Shown piece by piece: positions 1 to 9,745 of a stretch of DNA of 64,000 nt. Source of the DNA: Actinopolymorpha pittospori (lineage in GTDB: Bacteria; Actinomycetota; Actinomycetes; Propionibacteriales; Actinopolymorphaceae); NCBI RefSeq assembly GCF_014873875.1, contig NZ_JADBEM010000001.1:2666001-2730000 (forward strand). Direction: 5' to 3'. The notes under the pieces are model-generated. The model saw only the letters and a list, made by a program, of their open reading frames with translations. It was not told the DNA's origin and made no database searches. Both the position numbers and the translations under genes were made by a program. Position 1 is the stretch's first letter, and the number at the start of each line of letters is the position of its first letter.

Positions 1-632
1 TTCCCGACCGATCGCGGAGCGTCTTTCCCGCCAGGGCGTTCGGGCGGGCCCAAGAGCTCTCGGCTGTGAAGGAACTGGTGTGGCAGGGGCGCGCACACGG
101 GATCCTGGTGTACGGCAGGGGAGAGCCCGTGGGATGGTGCCACTTCGGCCGCGCGAGCGCGCTACCGGTTGTGCGGGACGACCGGACTCCGCCAGAGATG
201 GTCGCCAGGCATCCCTCTTCGGACTGGCGGATAACGTGTTTCACCACGCGGATGGACTATCGGCGGCGGGGTGTCGCAACGACCGCGCTGGCGGCGGCGC
301 TCGAGGCGATTCGTCAACGCGGCGGCGGGTGGATCGAGGCAACCCCCATCGCGTTTCCGCACAATGACCCGACGGTGCGTAAGCTCCGGAAGACCTATCG
401 GTGGCGTTCGCAAGAGGTCATCGACTACCTGGAAGAGAACTGGCCGCACAAGGAAGTCCCAGGTGTCGGCAGCGTCAACGCATGCCTGACTACCGCCAAG
501 TCAATGAGTCACGCGGGCACGATGTCGATGTTCGAACGCTTTGGCTTCCAGCCAACCAAGCGCGACGAGTACCGAAGCTCAGACCGTTCGTGGGACCCAG
601 GCGACTCCGTCGTCATGCGCCTGCAGATCTAG
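1..632 (+). CDS. GNAT-family N-acetyltransferase, 5' end outside window
   Basis: The reading frame is open from the first bases, and the codons before the GTG at 66 look like coding sequence, so the true start lies upstream of the window. The visible part carries the family's 'HGILVYGRGEPVGWCHFG' strand, an acetyl-CoA-binding 'RRRGVATTAL' segment (Q/RxxGxG/A type, near residue 86 of the visible part) and a C-terminal 'MFERFGF' helix-strand, all usual for a cytosolic acetyltransferase of about 200 residues. The substrate cannot be read from sequence. It stands alone, convergent with the broken kinase gene that follows. The fold call is firm; the start is unknown. Confidence 0.8.
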   Translation, partial: PDRSRSVFPARAFGRAQELSAVKELVWQGRAHGILVYGRGEPVGWCHFGRASALPVVRDDRTPPEMVARHPSSDWRITCFTTRMDYRRRGVATTALAAALEAIRQRGGGWIEATPIAFPHNDPTVRKLRKTYRWRSQEVIDYLEENWPHKEVPGVGSVNACLTTAKSMSHAGTMSMFERFGFQPTKRDEYRSSDRSWDPGDSVVMRLQI

Positions 633-701
633 GACCGTCTGCCGGCTCCGACGGAAAGAGAAACTTCAGGTCCGCGGCAGGGGACACGCGAACCTCGACC
701 G

Positions 702-1517
702 TCAGGCCCGATCTGCGAAGAGATCGGTGGTCGTGGGGTTTGTCGCGAGGTCGAGATAAGCCCGGCCGCTGTCGATCGCCTCTACAGGTCGTGGTTTCCT
801 CGCCCCTCGCCACCACCAAGTGATCTTTCCGATGGCGTCGCCAGCGATGTAGGAGGCAAACAGTGGTGCTAGTAGGTGGCGTTCGTCCGCTGTCAACTCC
901 CGAACAGCCGAGTAGGCATCGATCAGGTTTCTGATTCGCGTCCCGTCGAGGTCGCCACCAGCTGAACGGCCCCAGTACCAAAGGATCGAAGCCAGATCGT
1001 AGATGACGTAGGAGTACAGGCAGTCGTCAAAGTCGAGCAGCGCGGCGACAGTGCCCGCGCTGTCCAGGACCAGGTTGTTGGGTCCGACGTCTCCATGCAC
1101 CAAGCCAACCCACACGTTGCCTCTCTGGTCCAGCTCGGAATCGAGGGTATGCAGCAGCCGCTTCAGATGATGCAGGAACGCGGGTCCACCTGGTATGTCC
1201 AGGAACTCGGGGTCGGCGCCGTCGCCGCTGACCCATCGCGCGAGACGCGTGATCGGGTCGCTGTGCTCGGTTCGAGACCCAGGGAAGGTTCGGCCTTGAG
1301 TCACCAGGTGCATCTGAGCCAAGAGGCGGGCTGCGGTGACACCGGAGGTCAGGTCGGCGCAACCTGTTTCCCCCGGACTCTCCCCGGCCGTCCCGTCCAC
1401 GTAGGTGAACAGGGCGCACGGGCGACCCTCGATGTAGTCGAAGCGTGTTCCGTCCCTTGCCTCGACGACATCTGCGACCGGAAACGTCTGCTCAGCCAGG
1501 TATCGCACCGCCGCTAG
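702..1517 (-). pseudogene. APH/homoserine-kinase-like phosphotransferase, C-terminal part (split by IS1380)
   Basis: This is the 3' portion of a protein-kinase-fold small-molecule kinase. It keeps the catalytic loop 'VHGDVGPNNLVLD' and the metal-binding 'LLDFDD' but lacks the nucleotide-binding N-lobe. The missing part lies at 3274-3499 on the far side of the insertion sequence. Removing 1518-3273 and one CTAG copy rejoins the halves in frame and gives a protein of 345 residues, the usual size for the family. The GTG at 1508 could start a truncated product, but this would have no ATP-binding lobe, so I treat the gene as inactivated. Confidence 0.9.
1514..1517. repeat. Target site duplication (CTAG), left copy
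   Basis: CTAG abuts the left inverted repeat of the IS1380-family element and is repeated at 3274-3277 beside the right one. A 4-bp duplication fits this family. Confidence 0.9.
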
Positions 1518-1532
1518 CCTCGGCTATTCACG
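1518..1532 (+). repeat. IS1380 left inverted repeat
   Basis: CCTCGGCTATTCACG; pairs with 3259-3273 with two mismatches. Confidence 0.9.
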
Positions 1533-1634
1533 TGGGTCGGCGGCACGGGGTCTAAATGCGGCGGAGTGCCTTGTCTGTAAGGAAGAATCGGTGTTTGAGG
1601 ACAACGATCTTTCTCGTAGAAAGGCACTCCGTAG

Positions 1635-3092
1635 GTGAAGCGTAGCAAGGGTTCGTCGGGTGGGAAGAAGGCACGCCGAGGCAAGGATGGTTCGGCTGGC
1701 GGCAGGGGTGGCGTGGCTGGGCCGCGGTTTCGGGTCAGCTCGGATGGGCACGGGTTGGCCTCGCATGCGGGTGTGTCGATGCTGCGCGAGCTCGCTGAGT
1801 TCGTGGGTCTGACCAGGTTCGTCACCCAGGCGTTGGCTGACACGTATCGGGGCCCGTGGCTTCACTCCCCGGGGCAGGTGTTCGCTGATCAGGCGTGTGC
1901 GATCGCCGATGGGGCGACGTCGACGTCGGGGATCGCGGTGTTGCGGGACCGCCCGCAACTGCACGGGGCGGTGGCCAGTCAGCCGACCGTGTGGCGGCTG
2001 GTCGACAGGATCGATGAACGGCATCTGGGGCTGGTGCGTCAGGCGCGGGCGAAGGCGCGTGAGCGGGCCTGGCAGGCGGGAGCGGCCCCGGACCTGGAGG
2101 CCACCGGTGGGTATCTGCACATCGACTTCGATGCCACGATCACCATCGCTCACAGCGAGAAGTCCGGCGCTGCACCGACCTGGAAGAAGAGCTTCGGGTT
2201 CCATCCGCTGCACTCCTATCTGGACCGGCCCGAGATCTCCGGCGGGGAGTCGCTGGCTGGGATCCTTCGGCCCGGAAACGCCGGGTCGAACACCATCGCC
2301 GACCACAAGACACTGCTGGACCTGACCCTTGAAGCGCTCCCGGAGTCCTACCGGCCTGGCGTCGACGGTGCGCCGGAGATCCTGATCCGGGCCGATGCGG
2401 CCGGGGCGACCTACGACTTCGCCGCCTACTGCCGGCAGAAACACTGCGAGTTCAGCTTCTCCACCGAGTCGACCCCCACCTATGTGGGGATCGCCGACGC
2501 GGTGGACGAGCAGCTGTGGGCGACCGCGATCGAAGACGACGGGATCCGTGACGGTGCCATGGTGTTCGAAGCCACACACTGTGTGGATCTGTCGAAGTGG
2601 CCGCAAGGCACCCGGCTGATCCTACGCAAGGAACGCCCGCATCCGGGCGCCCAACTCCAACTGCACAACACCACCAGTGACGGGATGCGGCTGACCGCGT
2701 TCATCACCGACACCCCGGCCCGTGTAGTCCCCCACCAGATCCAGGGACTGGAGCTACGACACCGCCAGCACGCCCACGTCGAAGCACGGATCAAAGACTC
2801 CGGCCACCTCGGCCTGGGCAACCTGCCGCTGGACGCGTTCTGCCACAACCAGGCCTGGTTCGAGATAGCGCTCGCCGCCGCGGATCTGATCAGCTGGGCG
2901 AAACTGCTCGGCTTCAAAGACCACCCCGGGATCGCCAAAGCCACACCCGAAACCTTCCGCTACAAAGTCCTACACGTCGCCGGAAAAATCGTCTCCACCG
3001 CCCGACAGCTGTATCTGAAACTGGACTCTTCCTGGACCCCCAGCCCCGCGATCGAGAAAGGCTGGACGCGCATCCGTACGGCCTTCGGCTAA
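1635..3092 (+). CDS. IS1380-family transposase
   Basis: A 485-residue DDE transposase beginning at GTG. The N-terminus is Gly/Lys/Arg-rich and probably unstructured. The acidic catalytic residues appear in 'HIDFDATIT' (Asp around 164-166), 'IRADAAG' (Asp254) and the C-terminal 'HVEARIKDSG' block, the layout of IS1380/IS1676-like enzymes. Length and termini are normal, with no internal stop or frameshift. It is the only gene in the element and should recognise the 15-bp ends. Confidence 0.95.
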   Translation: MKRSKGSSGGKKARRGKDGSAGGRGGVAGPRFRVSSDGHGLASHAGVSMLRELAEFVGLTRFVTQALADTYRGPWLHSPGQVFADQACAIADGATSTSGIAVLRDRPQLHGAVASQPTVWRLVDRIDERHLGLVRQARAKARERAWQAGAAPDLEATGGYLHIDFDATITIAHSEKSGAAPTWKKSFGFHPLHSYLDRPEISGGESLAGILRPGNAGSNTIADHKTLLDLTLEALPESYRPGVDGAPEILIRADAAGATYDFAAYCRQKHCEFSFSTESTPTYVGIADAVDEQLWATAIEDDGIRDGAMVFEATHCVDLSKWPQGTRLILRKERPHPGAQLQLHNTTSDGMRLTAFITDTPARVVPHQIQGLELRHRQHAHVEARIKDSGHLGLGNLPLDAFCHNQAWFEIALAAADLISWAKLLGFKDHPGIAKATPETFRYKVLHVAGKIVSTARQLYLKLDSSWTPSPAIEKGWTRIRTAFG

Positions 3093-3258
3093 CACCCGCC
3101 GTCCCTGACCACCTCGCGAGCCGCAGAAACGGAGACCCGCAAACCCCCACTGAACAACAACAACCGGCGCCCAGCCGCCGGGCGCGCCAGCCTACCCGCA
3201 AGCAGCTTTCACAACCACGCAAGCCCAAACAAGAATCCATCACCACTAGATCAATTTC

Positions 3259-3273
3259 CGTGAATAGTTGAGG
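3259..3273 (-). repeat. IS1380 right inverted repeat
   Basis: On the minus strand this reads CCTCAACTATTCACG and matches 1518-1532 at 13 of 15 positions. It is followed by the second CTAG copy at 3274-3277. Confidence 0.9.
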
Positions 3274-3499
3274 CTAGCTCGAAGGCAAGTTCGGCCGCAC
3301 CTTGCGTGCGTCGATAGTGTCGAGCGACGTAGCTTGCGTTGGTCTTCCCCAGATCCGCTGGCGTCAGCTTCCACGTATCGTTCGTGACGCCGTTGAGTCG
3401 CTCCGCCTGCCAATCCGAGACGCCAGCGATCCGGCGATCAAGAAACGCACGCCACTCGCCCTCGGACGTCGAGTTCCACGGGGACTGGTCAGCTGCCAT
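3274..3499 (-). pseudogene. APH-like phosphotransferase, N-terminal part (split by IS1380)
   Basis: From ATG 3499 the sequence encodes about 75 residues of a kinase N-lobe ('GVTNDTWKL', then 'YVARHYRR', which supplies the ATP-contacting strands) and then runs into the insertion sequence, where it meets a stop at 3251. Across the excised element it continues as 'AFELAAVRYLAEQTF' without loss of frame into 702-1513. The original gene therefore spanned both blocks and was intact before the insertion. Confidence 0.9.
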
Positions 3500-3633
3500 G
3501 GCCAGGCATCGTAGATCACCTACCGCGACGGCCGCGACATCCGCCCTGCACGCCTCAAACCTTCTTGTATGGGGACGCGCGTCTGATCGGTAAAGCGATG
3601 TACCTCAGCGGCGTGCGGAGGCAGGATCGGCGG

Positions 3634-4634
3634 ATGGTCGACCCTAACCATCCGAGCGAGCCGATAACAAAGCTGCTGGCCCGCTGGGGTGTCCCGGCTG
3701 GTGCAGCGGTGACACCTACCGGGCACGGCACGAACAACCGCACCCTGCGGGTGAGCGCCGGGGATCGACGCTGGTCCCTGCGGATCAGCAAGAACCTGAC
3801 CTCGGCCCAGGTGCGGTCCGAGCACCGGCTGCTGGCCCAGTGGCCCAGGCTGGCCTGCCCTTCGCTGTGCCCGCGCCCGTTCCGTTGCCGGACGGCAGCA
3901 CCTTCGCCGACACTCCTGGCGGGCCGGCAACCCTGTGCGACTGGATCCCGGGCGTCCGGCCCGACCTCAGCCAGGAGGTGGCGCTGGAGAGGTTCGGCCA
4001 GGCCGCGGCGGAGTTGAGCGCTGCGCTGGCCGACGTTGCGCCGCAGGACACGCCGAACGACTGGCAGGGCGGCCCGCTGGAGGTGCTCCCCGACGTGGCC
4101 GCGCTGGCCCGGGACCTGACCGCGGCTGGGCTGGACGCCCGGCGGGCCGGGACGCTGCGGGACGGCGCGAACCAAGCGATCGCGGCCTGGGAGGGGATAG
4201 CCGGTCGGCTGCCGACCCAGGTGGTGCACGCCGACCTGGACGCGTCCAACGTGCTGGTCAGCCCGGACACCGGGGCCGTGACCGGGGTGCTGGACTTCGA
4301 GATGGCTGGCGACTGGATCCGGGCCATAGAGCTGACCGTGGCCCTGGCTCTGTCTGGTGCGGCGCACGGGCCGGACTGGCCGCGCCGGGCGGCGGCCGTG
4401 GCCCGAGGCGGTGCTTGGGGTGAGCGGCTGACCGCCGCCGAACTGTCTGCCCTGCCCGACCTGATCCTGGTCCGCGCCATGGGTTCGACGCTGTGGCGCG
4501 CGGACCGGTGGCGGCGCGGCCAGTCCAGCCTGGCCGAGGTCGCCAACCGGCTGGACGTTCTGGCCGAGACCCTGCATTGGAGGACCGCCGAGGGCGGCGA
4601 CCTGGGACACATTGTGGCGGCCGCCGGCCGGTAA
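3634..4634 (+). pseudogene. APH-family kinase with a -1 frameshift
   Basis: Two overlapping frames make one kinase. From ATG 3634 (GGAGG upstream at about 3617) the N-lobe 'GHGTNNRTLRV' and 'WSLRISKN' runs to about 3840. The C-lobe continues in the next frame with 'VVHADLDASNVLVS' (catalytic loop) and 'VLDFEMAGD' (metal site). One extra G near 3840 would restore a 333-residue protein; the natural sequence there would read 'LLAQVAQAGLPF'. This is either a true one-base deletion or a homopolymer error. No substrate can be assigned. Confidence 0.85.
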
Positions 4635-4728
4635 AGCAGATCGTCCTCGTTCTCGAACAGTTCGACGTCCGCCCGGCTTCGCCACGGCGATATCGAGGTC
4701 ACGCAGCTGGATCCGTGATCACGCCGTC

Positions 4729-5298
4729 TCAGCTCGACGAGCTGTAGCCGTTCGTTGCGTCACGGGCCGTTCGCAGGCGTGCGTAGTAGACCATGCCTTC
4801 CCAGTCGGGCTGATCGTTCAGGGGCTGGTAGCCCGCCTTCAAGAGGCATCCGATCGAGGCTGCATTCCTCCGGTCGACGCCAGCGACAAAGAGCCGGATC
4901 TCGTGCAGCTCAGGAGCCCTCGTCACTATGTCCAGCATGGCGGCGCCGTACCCCTGGTGCCGGAGTTCTGGACGGATCACGTACCCCAGGCTTGCGGTTG
5001 GCAGAGGAAGGGTGTCGATGACGCCCCGGCCGTTCTCGCCGCCCTCCCACTCAGTAAAGCGATCGAACGTCCCGCAGTCGATGTACCCGACAGGACACCG
5101 GCCCTGCCACGCTAGCCATCGGTGCCTGTCCGTTTGGGTCTTCCCGCGGAACGTCCCAAGTGGAAGGTCGGTGAGGTCGAGCATCTCCCGTGGCCACTCC
5201 GGTCCGCCAAGCCATCGTTGGGTGTCGGCGTCGTGGAACCAAGGCTCTACCAGGGGTAGCTGCTCTCGTTCGAACGTCTTGAGCACGACCTTCGCCAT
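4729..5298 (-). CDS. GNAT-family N-acetyltransferase
   Basis: A 189-residue acetyltransferase of the aminoglycoside 6'-N-acetyltransferase-like type. It starts with strand beta-1 ('KVVLKTFEREQLPLVEPWF'), has 'LGYVIRPELRHQGYGAAMLDI', whose RHQGYG is the acetyl-CoA pyrophosphate-binding loop (near residue 130), and ends with 'RNAASIGCLLKAGYQ'. The start was placed at ATG 5298 because upstream translation is low-complexity; no strong ribosome binding site is visible. Resistance function cannot be claimed from sequence. Confidence 0.82.
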   Translation of the reverse strand: MAKVVLKTFEREQLPLVEPWFHDADTQRWLGGPEWPREMLDLTDLPLGTFRGKTQTDRHRWLAWQGRCPVGYIDCGTFDRFTEWEGGENGRGVIDTLPLPTASLGYVIRPELRHQGYGAAMLDIVTRAPELHEIRLFVAGVDRRNAASIGCLLKAGYQPLNDQPDWEGMVYYARLRTARDATNGYSSSS

Positions 5299-5536
5299 TC
5301 GTTGATCATAGAAAAGTACACCCAGAGGTCGCCGTGACCAGCCCGCACGGGGGAGCCGGCGACCTGCACACCGGACGATGATGAGCACCAGGCCGACGAC
5401 CTTCCGAGCGCGGAAGAGCAACTCGTGGTGGCGACGGGCGGCATTGCCTGCGAGCTGGCGGTGCGGATACCCAGTCGGTCGAGGTGGGTCCTCTGCGTGC
5501 ACGCAACTTCGCGGAGTCGATTGAGAGCGGGTCGGG

Positions 5537-6576
5537 TCATGCACGCGTGAAGGACGCGACGGCTGCGTCGTGGTGCTCGTACCACCAGGACAACAGGGCC
5601 GATGCGGCGAGGAAGAACTGGTCGCAGGAGGTGTCACCGTGGTCGTAGTGCCAGTCCAAGGGCCAGAGCCCGCAGAGGTAGTCCCACCACCAGCGGTGCG
5701 CGGCGTCGACCAATTGCGCGTCGGTAACGGGCCTGGCCGCACGGTAACCGGCGATGAACGCCGGCACCCGGTCCAGATCGACGTTACCTCGCTCGCGGTT
5801 CATGAACAGGAAGACCGCCGCGCGTACAACTTCACCGAGTAGTGAGCCGAAACAGAGCCGGTCCCAGTCCAGAACGGCGCTGATGCGCCCGTGCTCCCAC
5901 AACAAGTTGAACTGCTGGAAGTCGCCATGCATCCAGCCGTACGGGCCCAGCCAGGTACTGCCGACGGGCCGTCGATGCGATTGCGCGGTGATGTGCTCGC
6001 GCCGAGTCCGGAGGAACCGGCGGGCCTGCTCGTCGAACTCGTCGGGTGCCGGCCGGTCCTCAATCAGGCTTGCGTAGTGGTCGATGGCGTCCAGCGCCGT
6101 GCGTGGATCCGTGGCGGGTACGCGGTGGTGGGATACGGTCGTGTCCGGCTCAGGCGGGAGCACGGCGGCCAGGTGGTGGTGCAGCTCACCGAGTAGTTCG
6201 CCGGCCGCAGTGCACTCGGCTGGCGCGAGGTCGACACCCTCGCGGAGTACCCCTGGCATCCATGGGGTGAGGGTGAAACTGCCGCACGCATGGTCGAGCA
6301 AGGTGTCACCGTCGGGCAGGGCCAGCGGGCCGGTGCCGGAAACCCCCGCGCTGCCAGGGCATCGAGGACGGCGTGCTGGCGCCTTGCCTGGCCGGGGCTG
6401 TGGTCGAGGATCTGCTTGACCGCGAACGTGCCTGCCGATGTCGTGGCCTTCCAGCTGCGATTCATGAAGCCAGTGGTCAGTGGCTTCAGGCTCGAGGGGA
6501 TGCCCAATCCAAACGCGTTCGTGACGTCGGCTACCAGCTGTTCGTCCGGTAGGACCGGACTCGTCAGCCGCCTCAT
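5537..6576 (-). pseudogene. APH-family phosphotransferase with a -1 frameshift
   Basis: The N-lobe ('LTTGFMNRSWKATTSAGTF', then 'AVKQIL' with the ATP-site Lys) lies in one frame. The rest ('WMHGDFQQFNLLWE' catalytic loop, 'VLDWDRL' metal motif) lies in the next. The switch is at about 6330, where one more C in a CCC run gives 'PAPAPLALPDGDTLLDHACGSF', a natural family sequence, and a 346-residue protein. Start is ATG 6576; an in-frame TTG at 6603 is an alternative. It runs upstream of, and in the opposite direction to, no obvious partner. Confidence 0.85.
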
Positions 6577-6848
6577 GCGCTCGCTCTGCGACGTGTCGCC
6601 CAACTATGCATCATTTTCGCTATACCCCGAGGTTCCCCGGGTTTCGAAGTCTGGTCACAGGTACTCAGAGCTCGATCACGAACGGTCCGCCCCAAACGCG
6701 CTCGTCACCCGTGACGCTCGATCGTGCTCGCAACCCGCTCGAGCATCCAGTGTTCGCGGCTGAACCCATCTCGCGGCGACTGCTCGACGTTGAGCAGCTC
6801 CCCGCCCGCCCGCCCAGCCAACGCTCGCGGGTGGCCAGCGTCGTCGGC

Positions 6849-8015
6849 TCAGTACGCTCGTCGTTCCGCCAAAGGACCCGATGCGGGCTCACTGCGTGGC
6901 TGCCCGCTCCAGTAGCGGTATCGCGGATTCGGCCCGGGAAGCGTGGCTGTCTCGCGCTGGATGGCTTCGGCCGCACGGCCGTAGCGCGGATCGGTCAGCA
7001 TTGCTGACGCTGCCGTCCGCACGATCTCCGCAGTGGCCGAAACCGGATTGAGCACCACTCCGACGCCAAGGGCGGCGCACCGCTCGGCGTTGTGTGGCTG
7101 ATCGGCTCCGAGCGGAATCAGCAGGGAAGGCACGCCGTGGGCGAGGGCGCCGATGACGGTGCCCGACCCTCCGTGCGAGACGACCAGATCGCAGCTTGGC
7201 AAGATCTCGTCTTGCGGGACGTACTGGTGTACGCGGATGTTTGGCGGTTGCGGGCCCAACTCGGCTGGATCGATGTGTTCGCCCACGGTGGCCACCGTGG
7301 TGATAGGCAGCTGGCTGAGTCCGGCAAGCACGCGCGAGTAGAGGTCGCCGGACTCCGTGTTGAACTCCGTGCCGAGCGTGAAGTAGACGGTCGGGACCCT
7401 TGTCCGCGCAGCAGGTAGCGGCGGCGTGGCCAGGGGACGGATCGAACGAGCGGTAGCCGGCAACGGAAAGCCCGGATGGCGGAAGCTGGGCGGAACCGGT
7501 GACAGCACGAGGTGCCTGCTGAGCATCTCCAGTTCTGGATCCGGTGGCAGACCGTACTCGTCTCGCAGTACCCGCAGCGCGTCCCCGACAATCTCCTTGC
7601 GTAGGAACGAACCCGCGGCCAGGACGAGCACGCTGGCGTGGGGAATCCCCAGGCGCTCCGCCGCGATCATGCTGCCGAAGTCCATCTCGTCGCACACGAG
7701 GATGTCCGGCATCCACTCGCGGCCTAGCTCGTACGTCGCCTCAGCGTGCTTGCGCGCTTCGGATCGGGCGAAGATCTCCCTCGCCTCCTGCTCAGCGCGT
7801 TCCTGGTCAGGCTCGAGCAACGGCAGTCGCGGTCGTACACCGTCGTAAGCAGGCTCAGTGGCGTAAGCAGGGAAGCCGGCGGTCTCGATCGCCTTCACCA
7901 TCGAGCCGCTCCCCGCGATGGCGACGGTGTGACCCGCGGCCGCCGCCGACCGCGCGATCGGGACCAGCGGTTGGAAGTGGCCGTTGCCGCCAACGAACGT
8001 GAACAGCACGCGCAC
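6849..8015 (-). CDS. UGT/MGT-type glycosyltransferase (GT1), probable C-terminal frameshift
   Basis: A GT-B sugar transferase resembling macrolide and rhamnosyl transferases. It has the N-terminal acceptor domain 'FVGGNGHFQPLVPIARS' and the C-terminal nucleotide-sugar site 'SHGGSGTVIGALAHGVP' followed by 'LLIPLGADQPHNAERC', the family signature. As written it has 388 residues. The last 32 or so are unlike the family, whereas one extra base near 6931-6935 gives 'SAIPLLERAATQ' and a stop at 6889 (375 residues), a normal ending. The start ATG 8015 directly precedes strand beta-1. Acceptor unknown. Confidence 0.88.
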   Translation of the reverse strand: MRVLFTFVGGNGHFQPLVPIARSAAAAGHTVAIAGSGSMVKAIETAGFPAYATEPAYDGVRPRLPLLEPDQERAEQEAREIFARSEARKHAEATYELGREWMPDILVCDEMDFGSMIAAERLGIPHASVLVLAAGSFLRKEIVGDALRVLRDEYGLPPDPELEMLSRHLVLSPVPPSFRHPGFPLPATARSIRPLATPPLPAARTRVPTVYFTLGTEFNTESGDLYSRVLAGLSQLPITTVATVGEHIDPAELGPQPPNIRVHQYVPQDEILPSCDLVVSHGGSGTVIGALAHGVPSLLIPLGADQPHNAERCAALGVGVVLNPVSATAEIVRTAASAMLTDPRYGRAAEAIQRETATLPGPNPRYRYWSGQPRSEPASGPLAERRAY

Positions 8016-8069
8016 ACCGGGATGCTACCGGCGGTTCAGGCCCCTCCTGCGCCTTCGAGCACGATTGCG

Positions 8070-8789
8070 TCAGCGTCCAAACGCCCAGGCCACCATCAGC
8101 GGGAACTCGGCCTGCCAGAACGGGTCGCCGTGGGTCCCGACCCGCTCGGTCATCACGACGTCCGCATCGGCATCGCGCAGCGCGTCCGCCCACCGGGCCG
8201 CATTCTCGAGGAAGAACGGCTCCTGCGTGCCGGCGACGAGGTAGGTACGCGGAAGCGGGCTCGGCATCACGGCAGGCGGCCGGTAGCCGCCGCCCGGCGA
8301 GGCGGAGAAGACCGCACCGTAGACGTCTGGATGCCGAAGCCCCATGGCGAGCGCGAGCTCTCCACTCGCCGACACGCCGCACACCGCGGTGCGTTCGGCC
8401 GGCAACGCGACGCCGAAGCGCGACCTCACCCAGCCACGAACGTCCTCGACGAAGAAGCGCTCGTGGGCCGCGAACCGTTCCTCGTCAAACGTCGGTGAGT
8501 ACTCCTGGATGCGCACCATCTCATCCTCATCGGCCGTCCGGTGGGCACCGACGATCATCGTGGGCGGTACGTCGGCCGCCTCGAGGTACCCGCCCCACTG
8601 CGAGATCAGCTGACCGTCACCAGCGAACACGACTGCCTCCGGCGAATCCGGCGGTACGTAGACCGTGACCTGCCGCCCGCCGTCGTACTTGAACGTCTCG
8701 ATGACGAGCTGTCCCGCAATCGGATCTGCACGAGCGGGTTCCGGCGTCGCTTCCGCACCATCGGAGCCGACGGCTGCTTGGTCATCCAT
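8070..8789 (-). CDS. Putative esterase (alpha/beta hydrolase, enterochelin-esterase/esterase-D type)
   Basis: About 239 residues. It has the nucleophile elbow 'CGVSASGELAL' (G-x-S-x-G), an upstream 'GYLEAADVPPTMIVGAHRT' strand, a late acidic segment and His in 'GTHGDPFWQAEFP', giving a Ser-Asp/Glu-His triad. The start at ATG 8789 was chosen over GTG 8798 because GAGG lies 7-8 bases ahead of it. There is no signal peptide, so it is likely cytosolic. It lies in a minus-strand run with glycosyltransferase and methyltransferase genes, but spacing does not show an operon. Confidence 0.8.
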   Translation of the reverse strand: MDDQAAVGSDGAEATPEPARADPIAGQLVIETFKYDGGRQVTVYVPPDSPEAVVFAGDGQLISQWGGYLEAADVPPTMIVGAHRTADEDEMVRIQEYSPTFDEERFAAHERFFVEDVRGWVRSRFGVALPAERTAVCGVSASGELALAMGLRHPDVYGAVFSASPGGGYRPPAVMPSPLPRTYLVAGTQEPFFLENAARWADALRDADADVVMTERVGTHGDPFWQAEFPLMVAWAFGR

Positions 8790-8917
8790 GGGTCGCACCT
8801 CGAGCTTTCAGGATCGCGTCAGTGTGATCGCCGGCGCGAGGATGGCACGAACCGTCGGCACGGTCCAGAGGCGCTGGCGGCGGCGAGGCGCGGCTGGTAC
8901 CGCTCCCGGCCAGACGA

Positions 8918-9745
8918 TCAAGGTCGCCCTGGCTTGCGGGCGAACACGATCTCGGTGTCGCCGGGCCAGTCCCAGAACACGCCGTCCGCCGACCGGGACG
9001 CGAGCAGGGCACGCATCTCCTCGGCGAACGCTTCCGCGTGCTCACCGAACAGATGCGGTGCCGCCCAGGAGAAGGAGAAGTACCCGGCCAGGACGCTGTC
9101 GATGGTGCGGAGCAGGTCCGGGACGCCCGGAAGAAAGGCCGAACGCGATCCGCCGAAGCGCGTGTGGGCCAGCACGTCCTCGAAGCGATGGTTCCTCACC
9201 TGCGATGTGCCCTGCCCGGCACGCCGAGTGGACCCGAGGTACTTCTCCACCAGCGCCCTGATCTCGGGATGAGGGATCGGCGTTCCAGCGGGCGCCGGCC
9301 GTGGCCGTCCATCCACGGTGTGGACGATCAGGCCCAACATGCCGCCGGGCTCGAGCATGTCGTAAACGGTCTCGGCGACCTGCTGCTCCTCGGTCCAGTG
9401 GAACGACTGCCCGAACGTCACCAGCCGGTACGGCCCTGGTGCGGCGTCGGGCAGGTCCTCGGCGCGGGCCTGGACCCATCGGATGTCCGACAAGCCGAGT
9501 TGCTCGGCAGCGCGACGGCCCTCTGCCAACATGTCGGCGTCCGGGTCAAGGCCGACTGTCTCCGCGAACAGCGGAGCGAGCCGCGTGGTCAGAATCCCGG
9601 GTCCGCACCCAGCGTCCAACAGCCGTGCGGTGCCGTCCAGGCTCAGCTCCCGGGCGAGAAAGTTCTCGAACTCCGGCGAGTAGGGCGGCCGCCCGAAGCG
9701 ATAGTGGGTGGCCGCACCAAGGTAGATCGTCGGGTCGTAGGTCAC
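8918..9745 (-). CDS. Class I SAM-dependent methyltransferase
   Basis: 275 residues with motif I 'LLDAGCGPGILTT', the acidic loop 'TVGLDPDADML' and 'YRLVTFGQSFHW' (motif II region), a layout found in small-molecule methyltransferases of the Methyltransf_11/25 type. Its ATG overlaps the stop of the preceding aldo/keto reductase gene (ATGA), so the two are translationally coupled. The acceptor is not predictable. Confidence 0.88.
   Translation of the reverse strand: MTYDPTIYLGAATHYRFGRPPYSPEFENFLARELSLDGTARLLDAGCGPGILTTRLAPLFAETVGLDPDADMLAEGRRAAEQLGLSDIRWVQARAEDLPDAAPGPYRLVTFGQSFHWTEEQQVAETVYDMLEPGGMLGLIVHTVDGRPRPAPAGTPIPHPEIRALVEKYLGSTRRAGQGTSQVRNHRFEDVLAHTRFGGSRSAFLPGVPDLLRTIDSVLAGYFSFSWAAPHLFGEHAEAFAEEMRALLASRSADGVFWDWPGDTEIVFARKPGRP

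Larger units (their letters stand above)
1518..3273 (+). mobile_element. Complete IS1380-family insertion sequence, 1756 bp
   Basis: The element has 15-bp terminal inverted repeats (left CCTCGGCTATTCACG, right complement CCTCAACTATTCACG; 13 of 15 match), a single full-length transposase gene on the plus strand and a 4-bp CTAG duplication. Both ends begin with CC, as expected in this family. It sits inside an APH-like kinase gene read in the opposite direction. Intact ends, an intact transposase and an unmutated duplication point to a recent insertion that could still be mobile. Confidence 0.95.
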
